Shown here: one piece after another, positions 24,476 to 35,711 of the stretch
Numbering within the stretch: position 1 is the first letter of the stretch
Layout of the letters: every line of letters begins with the position of its first letter
DNA from: Litsea cubeba
Taxonomy: Eukaryota; Streptophyta; Magnoliopsida; Laurales; Lauraceae
Assembly: GCA_012931725.1 (NCBI GenBank)
Contig: CM022948.1
Coordinates: forward strand, 94,461,769 to 94,525,768
Direction of reading: 5' to 3'
DNA: 64,000 nt
Notes under the pieces: generated by a model
Database searches by the model: none
What the model was told of the DNA's origin: nothing
Seen by the model: the letters and a program-made list of their open reading frames with translations, nothing else
Position numbers and translations under genes: made by a program

Positions 24476-24506
24476 CTAGCAACGAACGCCCGTGCTAAGC
24501 CCGGGC
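24476..24506 (-). other. Helitron 1 3' terminus: hairpin and CTAG
   Basis: Minus strand: stem GCCCG, loop GGCTTAGCA, stem CGGGC, then GTTCGTTG and CTAG. Same geometry as the Helitron 2 terminus. Confidence 0.85.
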
Positions 24507-25149
24507 CCAAAAAGATAAATATATTAAAAATTGAAAACACATATCAAAAGGATAAATATTTGAAAAATGATTAGCTAATAATTTGAAATGACTTGTGTTT
24601 TTAATATGCACTCTAATAGTAAATATAGCAAAAGTATTCCTAAAAAAACTTTATTTTTTGCGGGATCACTATAAAATCATAACTCCCTTGTCCAACCTTT
24701 TAACCCGACCCAAACTATAAAATCATATCCCAAATTCAATTCATTTTATATTTCTTAAGTGACCATTATCCACGCCACCCAAACTGAACTTTTACTAAAA
24801 TTCAAACCTAGTTATTGCATAAATTGCTTAAAATATTACAATAAATTCAAATATAAACTTTTATATCTTTTTAAAATATTTAAATCTTCATTTGTTTTTT
24901 TTTAATTAGCCAAAAGTTTCATATATACCTTCTTGAAATCTTGCCAAAAATTATGTAAAACTTTTATATTTTTTCTGAAATATTCAAATCTTCATAAATA
25001 TATATATATTTAAAATTAGCCAAAAGTTTTATATCTTCTTCAAAATCTCCCAAAAACTTATACCAAGGATTCATGTACCCACATATCTAAATATATATAC
25101 ATAGGAACAAACATGATACCTAAGAAAAGAGGGAAAAAAATAGGACCAG

Positions 25150-25361
25150 TAGTATCCACCGAGTCACCCCTATCCGACCGACTCATGGTCCAGCCCAAGA
25201 AAAGACTCCAAGCTAGAGATTCTCTCCTTGAGTCCAATATCAACACCACCAGGGGCCGGGAAGCCCTGAAATGGTAGTGGTGGTGGGTCAGGTTCCACCT
25301 TTGGAAAATATGACATTTCTGGAAAGAAATTTCCACTTGGTTTTTCCATCTTTTCCTGCAT
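25150..25361 (-). pseudogene. Captured gene fragment in Helitron 1, unknown family
   Basis: Minus strand encodes an exon-like, proline-rich segment (EKPSGNFFPEMSYFPKVEPD, then PPPLPFQGFPAPGG and LKERISSLESFLGL). Composition and codon flow look like real coding sequence, unlike the AT-rich surroundings. No start-to-stop gene and no recognised domain. Best read as an exon taken up by the Helitron. Confidence 0.45.
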
Positions 25362-26441
25362 GACCCAAAAATCATGTTATCTCTCTCTCTCAATGATCAT
25401 TTAAGTGCTTTTATCACTGTCGGATGAACTGGGTCCCACTTGATTGCACTACTGTATGGTAACAACAATCTCAGTGTTAATGGTGTGTGGGGTTCCAACT
25501 TCAAACATTCATCTAGGATCAAGATGGAAAGGTGATGAAGATGAGATACCCACCAAACCCCACCCTATGATGAAACTTGAAAGGACAATTTCCAGATCTC
25601 ATACTAATAAGAAGTGATTGAAGATGCAGAGGATTACGAAATGCATCCACATCCAAGAGCTCTAAACATGGACACGGACAATGAGGAACAGATATTCACA
25701 ACAAATGCTAAATTAAGGAATTGCTCAGAAACCCAAAATTATATATTAACTCCACCAATTCAAATCCCAATAAATTACGATTTTGGCATCACAAAGATTC
25801 CAAATTAAAACACACTTCAAATTTCATTGTAAATGCCATAAGCATGCTAAATTATTCAAAAAACCAAATATCAGCACCATGCCAACTCACATACTAAAAA
25901 ACATAATGTAGGTACTGCAAAGAACCCAAAGGCGCTAACAAAAAAAGATAACAAGAACCCCAAAATGCAAAATCAACAAACACCAATATCAGAATAAAGA
26001 AAGAGATTTGAAGAAATCAGAGAGTACCCCAGATAGCGCAAGAGCTTGAAGCTCAGGCGGGTGAGCAAGAAAGTCTCGGCGGCCGCATGCCCAACATCCC
26101 GGCTGAAAGAAGTCCGTCTGGCGGGGCGGAGGGGGTTATCAGAGGCCAAAGATCCACTCCCCGGCGAGATCAGCAACCGATCCCTGCCAAGATAGAGGAA
26201 GAAGAGGGTGAGAGGAACAGTGGAGAAGGAAATGAACAGGAAGAGCTCTGGGCGGAGGGAGACAGGGAGTGGAGGAAGAAAAAGGCACAGGGTGGAACAG
26301 AGGAGGAAGCAGGGTAGAGGGAGAGCAGGGAAGGAGAAAATGAGGGAGGAAAAGATGGGTGTGCAGGTGCTGTGAGGGGAGAAAGAAGAAGAAAAGGAAA
26401 GAAGAGAAGGAGGAAATAAAGAGAAAAAGGAAGAAGAAATC

Positions 26442-26696
26442 CGAGTGGCCCAAAATCCTAGAATTGTTCTTAGGCCCAATTGGCCAATTTGGCGCTCCCA
26501 TCTCATCTTTCAGAACTTTTCCACTGCAAATGAGATTGATGCAATCTGGGGTGGAGTTGGATCGCTTGGCCGCCTCTTCTCTCAATATGGGTAGCGTCCA
26601 GACCTCCAACTCCGCTTCCAAGACCCCAGACCAGGACCCTCCTATCTTCAGCTTGGATTTTTGGGGTGCCATTGATGAGTTCGATGCATCTTCCAT
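26442..26696 (-). pseudogene. Captured UBL-domain fragment (NUB1-like) in Helitron 1
   Basis: From an ATG at 26696 (second in-frame Met at 26672) the minus strand reads a ubiquitin-like fold: SKLKIGGSWSGVLEAELEVW, LPILREEAAKRSNS, INLICSGKVLKD and KNNSRILG. This resembles the N-terminal UBL domain of plant NUB1-like (NEDD8 ultimate buster) proteins, by recall of the family, not by search. In NUB1 this domain helps deliver NEDD8-conjugates to the proteasome. The rest of the protein is absent; after KNNSRILG the frame runs into a T-rich (intron-like) stretch. About 190 bp upstream of the ATG also looks like a gene 5' leader. It is a gene start captured by the Helitron, not an intact gene. Confidence 0.6.
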
Positions 26697-27020
26697 TACA
26701 GTGAAGAAGATCAACGCAGGAGTGAGAAATGGAGAGAGGGTTTTGGAGAAATGCTTTCGACTGGACCCTGGAGAGACTGAAAAGAATACTTGGATAAGGG
26801 GTCGATGGAATTCAAAAGAGTGTCGGAGGGGATGGGATGGGCTTGAGGGAAGAGTTTTTCGGATTTGGGACTCTCATTGACTCTACTCTCATGTAAAAAC
26901 AGTTGATCCCTCCCTTTTTTTCTCTTTTTTTTTCTTGGGTATTTCTATGAAAGGAGAGATTTTTCAGGGGTGAGGTGGCACCCCCACAGCCCACCTCCCC
27001 CTTTGCTTTAATATATATAA

Positions 27021-27051
27021 CTAGCAATAAACGCCCGTGCTAAGCCCGGGC
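27021..27051 (-). other. Helitron 2 3' terminus: hairpin and CTAG
   Basis: Same GCCCG/CGGGC hairpin (27033-27051), eight-base spacer and CTAG as Helitron 1. The two 31-bp ends differ at two spacer positions. Confidence 0.85.
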
Positions 27052-27668
27052 AAAAAATAAAAATACGTTAAAGTTTAAGAATTCTTTTGAAATATTGTTA
27101 AGATAAAATAAATATAAAATATATATTTTTATTATCTTTGAATATTAGAAAAATTTCTATGTATGAAAAAATTAAAAAATAAAGTAAATTTACATAACAC
27201 GACGACCCCTTGAATTTGAAAAGTATTGACCATTACGACAATCTCATTTACAGATATATTATACCATTGATGATTGAAAATATAAGAAAATGAAAACAAA
27301 CTGGATGGATCTACATCTATTAAAAAGAACCAAAAGAAAGGTGTAAAAAATTAACGTGTTTGATCCATTAGTGGGTGCCACCCTTGAAATATTTTTAACG
27401 CGTGGGACCCACTGATGGCTCTGCATCCAAAGAAGAAAAAAGGAAAGATAAGAAAAAAGAAAATGAAAATTAAATGATTTTATCCTCAATGGGCCACAGA
27501 CCACATCTGGATTTATGGCGATGAAACAGTTGGCCCCCACAGATAATTGATAGCATTTAAAAAAATTCGAAAGAAAAGGGGCCAAATAAGTGTAAGAGAA
27601 GAAAAAAACATAAAAATGTACATTGCATGTGATGAGTGTACGTGGATATTGATATGAGTCATCATAGT

Positions 27669-27746
27669 ATGTTTCTAATAGTTCTAAGTCATATGCACAC
27701 AAATCACATGTTTCTAATAGTTCTAAGTCATATGCACACAAATCAC
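27669..27746. repeat. Exact 39-bp tandem repeat, two copies
   Basis: 27669-27707 and 27708-27746 are identical. Because 39 is a multiple of 3, it shows up as a repeated peptide in a spurious minus-strand open frame. Confidence 0.95.
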
Positions 27747-28286
27747 ATCCAACAATTATCAAAGAAATTAAGCTTGTGTATGGTACCAACCCAGTCTGAT
27801 TGCCCACTACGGATAGATATTGACTAGAAAACTAATATATATGCATAATCCATGAGTGGGTCCCACTGCAGAAATAAGTTAAATGTGCGGGGCCCATTAA
27901 TTGATTTGCATCCATTAAGAAGCCAGACAACGGCCAATAGGCTTGCCTCCCTCCATCAGTGGGGCCCACTCTAAGAAAAAAGTATATTTATTAAAATTAG
28001 ATATATTTTATTTTATATTACTATTACTATAAATAATTGGAGAGAAAAAAATGCATTAAAATCGTAGACTAAATTAACGGCGTGTTGTAGGAATTTCAAT
28101 ATGGGCCAGTTTCCGGATTGGCCCATTTCTACTATCAATAGCGATTGAATGGCCTGAGTTCAGGTGTATATCAGGTCCTAGATACTAAGTTCGAGCCTGC
28201 CTACTTAAAAAAACTCAGTCTAATTGCCCACTACGGATACATATTGACCTAGAAAAAAAATATCTATGCATAATCCATGAGTGAGT

Positions 28287-28348
28287 CCCACTATAGAAAT
28301 AAATTAATTGTGTGGGTCCCACTATAGAAATAAATTAATTGTGTGGGG
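28287..28348. repeat. 31-bp tandem repeat, two copies
   Basis: CCCACTATAGAAATAAATTA plus following bases occurs twice with a 31-bp period and one difference at the end. Confidence 0.9.
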
Positions 28349-30397
28349 CCCACTAATATTTGATTTGCATCAATTAATAAACCAGACAACGGCCAACAAG
28401 CTTGCCTCCCTCCATCAGTGGGGCCCACTATTAGAAAAAAATGGGTTAAGAGAAGGCCATTGGGATTTCATCCAATACTGGAGTCCAATCTTGAAATATA
28501 TTTAATACGAATTGGTGCCACTACTGGATCCATCCATTTAGGGAAAAAAAACTGAAAGGAGAGTAAATGAGCAACACTTGGATTTCCTTCATTGATAGGG
28601 CCCACAAAACATATTTAACATGGGACCCATATATGATTGAGGAGAGACGCTTAGGCCAAAATGAAAATATATTAAAATTTAAGAATTCTTTTAAAAACAT
28701 TCTTAAGATAAATTAAATCTAAACTAAAGAAATTTATTATCTTTGAATATTAGAATCTTTTAACATGTAATGAAAATAAATATAAAATGAAGTAAATATA
28801 AAATAAAATAAATATTAAATGAAGTAAATATTAAATCTAACCAAAAGCTAGTGGACATGTGCGATTTAGAGAGGTTGTGTGTTTGGTTCATTTGGATGGA
28901 CTAAGGGTGAGCCCCACAAGCGTAAGCTAACAGGATTAAATGGATAGGTATTTGTCTCCCCATTGATCATCCAACTCCTTTTGTCCTCCTTGAATCAAGA
29001 TTAATTTCTATGGATCAATGGCATGTGGTGGGCCACTTCAAGTATAATTCAAGCCTTTGTGTAGTAAAATCTCTCATGTGGGGCTTAGGGATTTATTATA
29101 AGATTTCCATCGATGAAAATCTCAGAGTTTCATGCATATCATTCGGTTATGAGTTTTTATGTGATTAATGGCATATGGTGGGCCACTTTAATTAGGCTTT
29201 ATGCCTTTGTGAAGTAGCAATCTCACATGTAGGACCTGTAGTGCAGGCCATGTGGCCAATTAGAAACCAAAAGGCGTGGAAACTAACAACAATTGCATAC
29301 CAATAATTACGCAGGGCCCACCTTGTGGATCTCAATCACTTGTATGGTCCATATGCTCCTAGTGAATGAAGGTGTGCATCAGGGTGGGACCTGATCTGAG
29401 CTCATTTTTGTCAAGTAATAAATAGCATAACAGTATGTAATGTGCATGAGAATCCATCACGTGAGTGAATCCAACAGTTTACAAAGTTAATACTAAAATC
29501 ATAATGATAAGAGGATTGGTGGTTAGACAGATTTTAGGATGGATTAAGATTAGAGAGTGATTTGAAGATTAAGATAAGAAGATAAAAAAGAAAAGTTAGG
29601 AAAAGAGAGATTTTAGAGGAAGTTAAAAGGATTTTAGAAATGTAGGTTAATGGAAAGAAGAGTTTTCCCAGATCTCAGAGGACTCTACTCTCAACTGAAA
29701 ACAGTTGATCCCTCCCTCTTTTCCTCTTTTTTTTTCTTGGGTATTTTTTTGAAAGAAGAGAATTTTCAGGGGTGAGGTGGCACCCCCCACAGCCCACCTC
29801 CCCCTTTGCTTTAATATATATAAAGGAAGGATTGCCACAAAATCTTCTCACTGCTTGGGGATAAGTACAAATTCAGCTTTCTTTTCTTCCATCATTTGAA
29901 AAGATGGGAAAACACAGATTAGATTTCACACCATCACAAAGTTTAGCAATACTGATTAACAAATAAATCCTGTCTAGTGATGGTGGTTAAGTTAACTTCC
30001 TTCTTTGGTCAGTTCTTTTAAAACTGATATATGGGTTATCCAAGGTTCTGTGGAATTTTGTTAAACCAGTGGTTCACCATTCACATCATAACTGTTTATT
30101 ACATTTTTAAAATTAGAAATCTAAAACTATATTTAGGAGTAAAGAAATTACAGAAAATGACAGATATTATAAAAAAAAAATTAATGATCTTGAAAGGTGT
30201 TTTCTAGATTGGGTTGGATGTTTTCTTCAAATCTTATTCATTAGCTGGTTCAAACCTACAAGCTTATGAGTTACTCATCAATTTCTCCACTTGCCAATAC
30301 CTTAAATAGAGGAGGAGATTTTAAGCAAATCAGGTCATTTCCAATTTCCATCTCAGGACTCAACTAAAATGGCTTTGAAGTAATAACATCAAGCATT

Positions 30398-30629
30398 CAC
30401 CTTGAGTAAATGAATAATGATATCAACTCAAGGTGTTGACTTGTAAGGCTAAGTAGAAGCCGAAGATATTAAGTAAGAAGTTAATAGTCTCTGTTGACCG
30501 GGCCCGATACCATCACCTTGAGTAAATGAATAATGATATCAACTCAAGGTGTTGACTTGTAAGGCTAAGTAGAAGCCGAAGATATTAAGTAAGAAGTTAA
30601 TAGTCTCTGTTGACCGGGCCCGATACCAT
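30398..30629. repeat. 116-bp tandem duplication in unit 2
   Basis: 30398-30513 and 30514-30629 are essentially identical. Unit 1 has this segment once (about 21188-21303), so the duplication arose after the segmental duplication. Confidence 0.95.
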
Positions 30630-32026
30630 CGTTGTTCAACTGTGATTAGAACTAGTCTGTTCTAGGTGATTAGAAGTAGTTTGTTCTTGATGTACCCATC
30701 TTCTAATTGATAGTAAAACTCTCCCGTAGACGTAGGCCAAAAGCAGAACCATAAAAATCTTTTGTCTTGTGTGCGTGCTTGCTCTTCTTTTAGGCCCTAG
30801 ATCACAACACATTAAGGGAACATTATTTTTTAACGAAAAAATTGAGCAAGCATTATTTACATTAGAAAAAATTATATGAACATATACAACTAGACAGCGA
30901 CACGTTTAGTGAAATGTCTATAATTTACAGGGTTAAGCCATGAAAATGATCAGATCTTCCGCAGCAAGTGAAGAAACAATCTCCTTAAAACAAATAAGAA
31001 TGCAGCTTAGATCAGGCCAAACTTAAGCTTGCATGTTTCTCTGGTATGAAAATGTGATTTTGACGGGGGTGTTTTTGGGTTTGTACTAGAGTTAGGCCTA
31101 AGCTTCAATGTTTTGAGTGACAGTGACCAGGCCTGATCAAGATTTAGCTTGGTATCCGAATCATTGTGTAAAATCAAAGTTTATACCATAAAATAGGAAA
31201 CCCCACATTTTATTATCCATCCTAGTAGACCACAAATACAATTATTTGATTAAGTAGTTGGGATGATGATTTGAGCTCCCGTAGTTTGGGGGGCGGGCTC
31301 CCGTTGTTTGGGGGCGGGGGCGTGGATGCTAACAATAATAGGAGCATTTTCTCATATTTGAGTGTTTCTCAGATTTAAACCAAACACCTGATTAGCAATG
31401 ACCCATTAGATCAAAGTATGGGTTTTAATTAGTACTGATACCAGATATAGACAAAAGCTTGGAATTGAGCCCCATGAAATGCATACAGGTGGAGTACTCC
31501 AGAAAAGAATGGACCCTATCCATTTGCAGCCCCAAAATTGAATAATTGATAAGCCTAAACGATTTCCAAATGGTCCAGGCAAAAATTTGACCCGGTGAAA
31601 TGGACTTATGTGGCTTGAGGGGAGTGTTTTATTTGGCTGTAAGTGGATCTTTAAGAACCACACACAATCTTTCACCCAAAAAAAAAAAGGAACCACATAC
31701 AATCCTTTTAGAGCAAAAAGGTTTAGGAGATCACTATCTTGGACACAAGAAATTGAGTCATATTGGCAGGTGGAACATCATTTCTAAAGGGATCCGATTG
31801 GAACCAGCAAGTATGGGACTGATGGTTCATGCTCGTCCACAAGGTTATCTGGGGAGTTATCTAGTGGTCAGTTAGAGAAATGGAGACGTGTGACTCATTG
31901 CAGGACATGGCCCCACAATATATGGAGAAGGTTTGTGGATTTAAGGGTGCCACTCATACTAGGCAGACACTGAACCATCATGGCCCATGTGAAAATGCAA
32001 TTCAAGTTTGGGTTAGGGCTCATGCC

Positions 32027-33699
32027 AAGATTTTGAAGCATATAGGCGTATTTGTTTGAATAGAATATGTAAGAATTCATAGTCGAATGAGCTCGATTCA
32101 AGGATAACTAAAGAGGTAAGATGTGGGGGGATTCAAAGAAATAGTTGGATTTTGGGTGCGCACACATGATTTGCATGTGGGTTTTGGAGCAAACTTAGTA
32201 TTTTCATGTGGGTTTTGAAAGTAGAGCCAATATTTCATCTGTGTTTTGGAAGTGGATCCAGGTCCAGCGGGGCAGTCGGCCAAAACTATGTATGTAGGTC
32301 CGCCCTCGTAAGGTAGTTAGCTAGCAATGAGACCTTAACCTTTTTAGGATTTGAATCACTAGGGTGACGAATGGTTATTTACTCCCTCTCCTCCCTTATT
32401 CGATTTCTTTTAAAAAGGGAGCTTATATGATGGTCGTCCTTAGATATTCACCTTTGATTGTTTATTTTTAACCACTTATAAAAGTACAAATTATTAGAAT
32501 TCCACGAAATTCAATTACATGAACCTTTTTTCGGTAAAATACATGAAACAATATTTGATGATTGGGAATGTAAATTTTAAGTGTCTCATTATCATTATTA
32601 CCATTAAAAAGTTTTGAATTCTCTCTTGATCCCCTTTCTATTTGGATCCAAGATTGGAAAACTCATGACTTAGACAGTTGGACTTGACTTGTCCAATGTA
32701 AAAGAATTGGATCTGATAGAGTCAATGCAGAGACTAGAGATTCATGTTTTATTTTAAATATCCCACAAATATTTAAAAAATTCAAATACTTAAAAATATG
32801 AATATACATTTATTTACATTCATTCATGATAATCAGTTTAAATTAAAAAATTTATACATGCAAGAAAACTACTAAAATAAGGATAATAAAATAAACAAGC
32901 TTTGGGTCGACCTGTATCTGGCCCCTTTTTAAGATATTTTTTAATTTATTATATATGCAAGTCAGGTCGGGTTGACTTGGGTTGTCTATAGGTTGGAGGT
33001 CAACATATATCTGGCTCGTTTTTAAAATGGGTCAGATAACCCTTACCTGCACCCATTGTGGGTCAGCCCGACTCATACAACTCACATCAATTGTGGGTCA
33101 GCCCATTTCACTAACTAGCTGAACTAAACTTTTTGAAATTCCGCGTGTATTTGAGTTTAGTTATAGGCCAAAGAAAGCCCCGGCTATAAAAATACTAAAC
33201 CACTATGCTATTAAATTAATTTTTTGTAATTTTCTACCTTCCGTCGTTCACACCTCACCTCTTTAATAATCTTCTAATGCGGCTCATCTCATTTGTGAAT
33301 TTCCTATATATTCATTTCCCATACAAACAAATGAGCGCTATCATCTTTTAGTAACATGTTTTACATGTGCTTAATATGAGAGTAAGATCATCTTTGGATG
33401 GAGTAAAATTTGGCATAACACCAATATATGAGACGAATTAGTGGGCCTCCCTATGGGATTTCATATCTCTGCCTCTCTGGTAAGGCATGATGTTGATTTA
33501 TATTCATAAATCACATGCTGATTCGTGTGGCACATCCTGATTGGATGACTCACCTATCCCGTGAGGCAACGTCCTAAGGTCATCTGGATTCATGTAAATG
33601 GCCACATCCGAAAAAGAGTATATACTACCTCTAGAAAAGTAACTGCTATTCTTGGATAAGTCAGGCATTAGAGGAAAACGGACTGCCACACACATCTTT
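32027..33699. other. Spacer, no gene recognised
   Basis: AT-rich DNA. 32900-33120 has repeated GGGTCAGCCC/GGTCGGGTTGACTTGG-type words typical of old hAT-like MITEs, but no clear ends. Confidence 0.5.
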
Positions 33700-34442
33700 T
33701 ATCCTTGATTGAGGATGAGTACAAATTCAGCTTTCATTTTCTTCCATCCTTTGAACATGGGGAAATACTGATTAGGTATTTGACCGAATTAAAAGTTATT
33801 GGACTTGCGACAATGCACCGGATCCCATCAGAAGTCTCGAGAAAGAGTATTGGACTTGTCTCCAAATTTAATTTAAGATATCTTACTCTTTTGAATAATG
33901 TTTTTAAAATTAATGGGACGTCAATCAAATGATGAAGGTTAAAGAGCGGGTTGCAGTTGCGTATGGGTATTCGATTATTTGAACATCTAAAGTCTCCGCT
34001 TCAAAAGAAAGTGGTGGTATGAAACCCATTTCTGTATTTAAAAGAAACTGGGATTTAGATCGAGATACAAGCATATAAGATCTAAAATGCTTAGATCTAG
34101 ATCCAAACCCATTTATGTTCCGACCGAAGGACTCAAACACAGGACCATTACATCGATGTATTATATATAGTAGCATTGATATTTGAGGATTTACATATCT
34201 TTAATCATTTACCATTTAATAGCTCCACTTGCATATTTAAAATTTTTATTTTAAATCCATTTTCTCTAATTATACTAATGCATTCCACCTTTTATTTTGG
34301 ATCCGGATCCAGAATCCGATTTTTTTCGGTTGATGTCAGATCCGGATACAACACATTCCTTCATTTTCTTGTCGGGCCTAAACCCAGTTTCTGATCCATT
34401 CAAAAAATAAATACCATCTAACATACTAACAATCAAATGCTA

Positions 34443-34764
34443 GCCGTTTGGTAATTTTACTTTTAAAATCAAGTGAAATGAAGTGAAGTAAATTAGCATC
34501 AAATCAATATATAGGGAATAAAATATAAGCAGATTATTAAGGTATTTTATTTTTAGTTGTTTGGTGTGGAATTTTTTTGGCTTTTTGTATAGAAAAATGG
34601 AGTTTTTTTATTTATTTTAGTGGATAAAAGTGACTGCTTTTTGACTTCTTTTGAAAAAGATGAAGGAAAATTTGAATTAAAGTGTTTTTTTTTTATGTGA
34701 CCTCGTCTGAAAAATGGAGGCTTTACTTAACTTTTAGTACTTTAGGGTAAAATTACCAAACAGA
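34443..34764. mobile_element. MITE, same family as 40988-41443
   Basis: Inverted ends GCCGTTTGGTAATTTTAC and its complement (GTAAAATTACCAAAC near 34747-34761). Interior text (AATCAAGTGAAATGAAGTG, GGTATTTTATTTTTAGTTGT) matches the copy at 40988. Target duplication not resolved. Confidence 0.65.
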
Positions 34765-35239
34765 AGCACACAACTAAAATTAATGACTGCAAGTGGGACA
34801 ACTAACACTACCTAATGATAGTGGCTAATCTAGATTCACCGTTTGCATATCATGGGGTCAGAGTGTTCATTGATAAGAAAGTTTTAAAAAATTTATTAGT
34901 AAGCAAAGAGGAATCCTCTATCCGAAGGGTTTCTTCATTCCTATGAAACCATGCTATCCTCCATAAGAATTCCTAATTGCAGGAGTCATTGCATTCCAGG
35001 TTTTGGAAACACCTAGGAAGAGTCACTTCTTATGACTCATGCACTTCTTTGGCTTTGTGGATTTGCAGAATCTGATGGGGGGAGGTGGAGACCGAGGAAT
35101 GAATGAAAAAGGGGATTTTCTATGGATTTGGAGGATTTGAAAAATCTTGTCTCAATTTTCCTCTCCTCATCCAAACGTGGATCTCCCTCGAGATTGAGGA
35201 AAATCAGAGAGGATTCCTCTGAGCAGACATTATCAAAAC

Positions 35240-35711
35240 TAGGGGTGTACACGAATTGGATTGGTGCAGATTGGGCCAAATCCGTCACCAATTCGTTACC
35301 AACGGATTGACGGATTTGGAATCCGTCACCAATCCGTTGCTGTTAAAATTTGATCTGATCCGATCCGTGGAAGACTGGATCGGATCGGATTAATCCGTTC
35401 AATCTAATTTTACAAGAAAATTATCAAATATGTTATAAAAAAATTACATTTTGACCCCTTAAATTTTTTTTCTTATTTTAAATTTAGACATCTTAATTTA
35501 TATTTAAACCCCTTATATTTTTTTTATTTATATTTATTGACAACGGATCGGATCGGATTGAATCCGCGGATTGAAGGTGAAATCCGCCACCGATCCGTTG
35601 CTAACGGATTACAAAATTTTCAATCCGTCACCAATTCGTTTACCTTCGGATCGGATAAAAATACGCGGATCGGATTGGATTTCCGGATCAACGGATTTTT
35701 GCACACCCCTA
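35240..35711. mobile_element. hAT-type MITE
   Basis: 472 bp with inverted ends TAGGGGTGTACACGAATTGG and, read inward from the right, TAGGGGTGTGCAAAAATCCG. Exact 8-bp target duplication ATCAAAAC at 35232-35239 and 35712-35719. Many subterminal GGATCGGATCGGATT-type words, as in hAT elements. No coding capacity. Confidence 0.88.

Larger units (their letters stand above)
24476..27020 (-). mobile_element. Non-autonomous Helitron 1
   Basis: On the minus strand the element ends with a GC-rich hairpin (24488-24506, GCCCG stem / CGGGC), eight spacer bases and CTAG, followed by host T: the classic Helitron 3' end. Its 5' side (about 26889-27020) shares ~130 bp with the 5' side of Helitron 2, including AGGTGGGCTGTGGGGG on the minus strand. 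The terminal TCC seen on Helitron 2 is missing where the two abut. No Rep/helicase is encoded. It carries captured gene pieces at 25150-25361 and 26442-26890. Confidence 0.82.
27021..29827 (-). mobile_element. Non-autonomous Helitron 2, head-to-tail with Helitron 1
   Basis: On the minus strand it starts TCCTTTATATATATT (the Helitron TC start) next to host T at 29828 and ends with hairpin plus CTAG at 27021, directly abutting Helitron 1. Interior is AT-rich with 'gggcccac' spacers and tandem repeats; no helicase and no clear captured exon. 27785-27965 and 28215-28435 are diverged direct copies of each other. Confidence 0.8.
22718..32026 (+). repeat. Segmental duplication, unit 2, split by Helitrons
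   Basis: Second copy of the A-B unit. It is interrupted at 24476-29827 by a 5352-bp insertion and enlarged by a 116-bp tandem duplication at 30398-30629. Without these it is ~3.84 kb. The copies diverge at 32027, where unit 1 continues into unit 2 (shared AA at the junction). Confidence 0.88.

Noticed and set aside
25973..26441. Long S/F/P-rich minus-strand frames in Helitron 1
   Set aside because: Pyrimidine-rich leader- or intron-like sequence without a domain; only the UBL part at 26442-26696 is recognisable.
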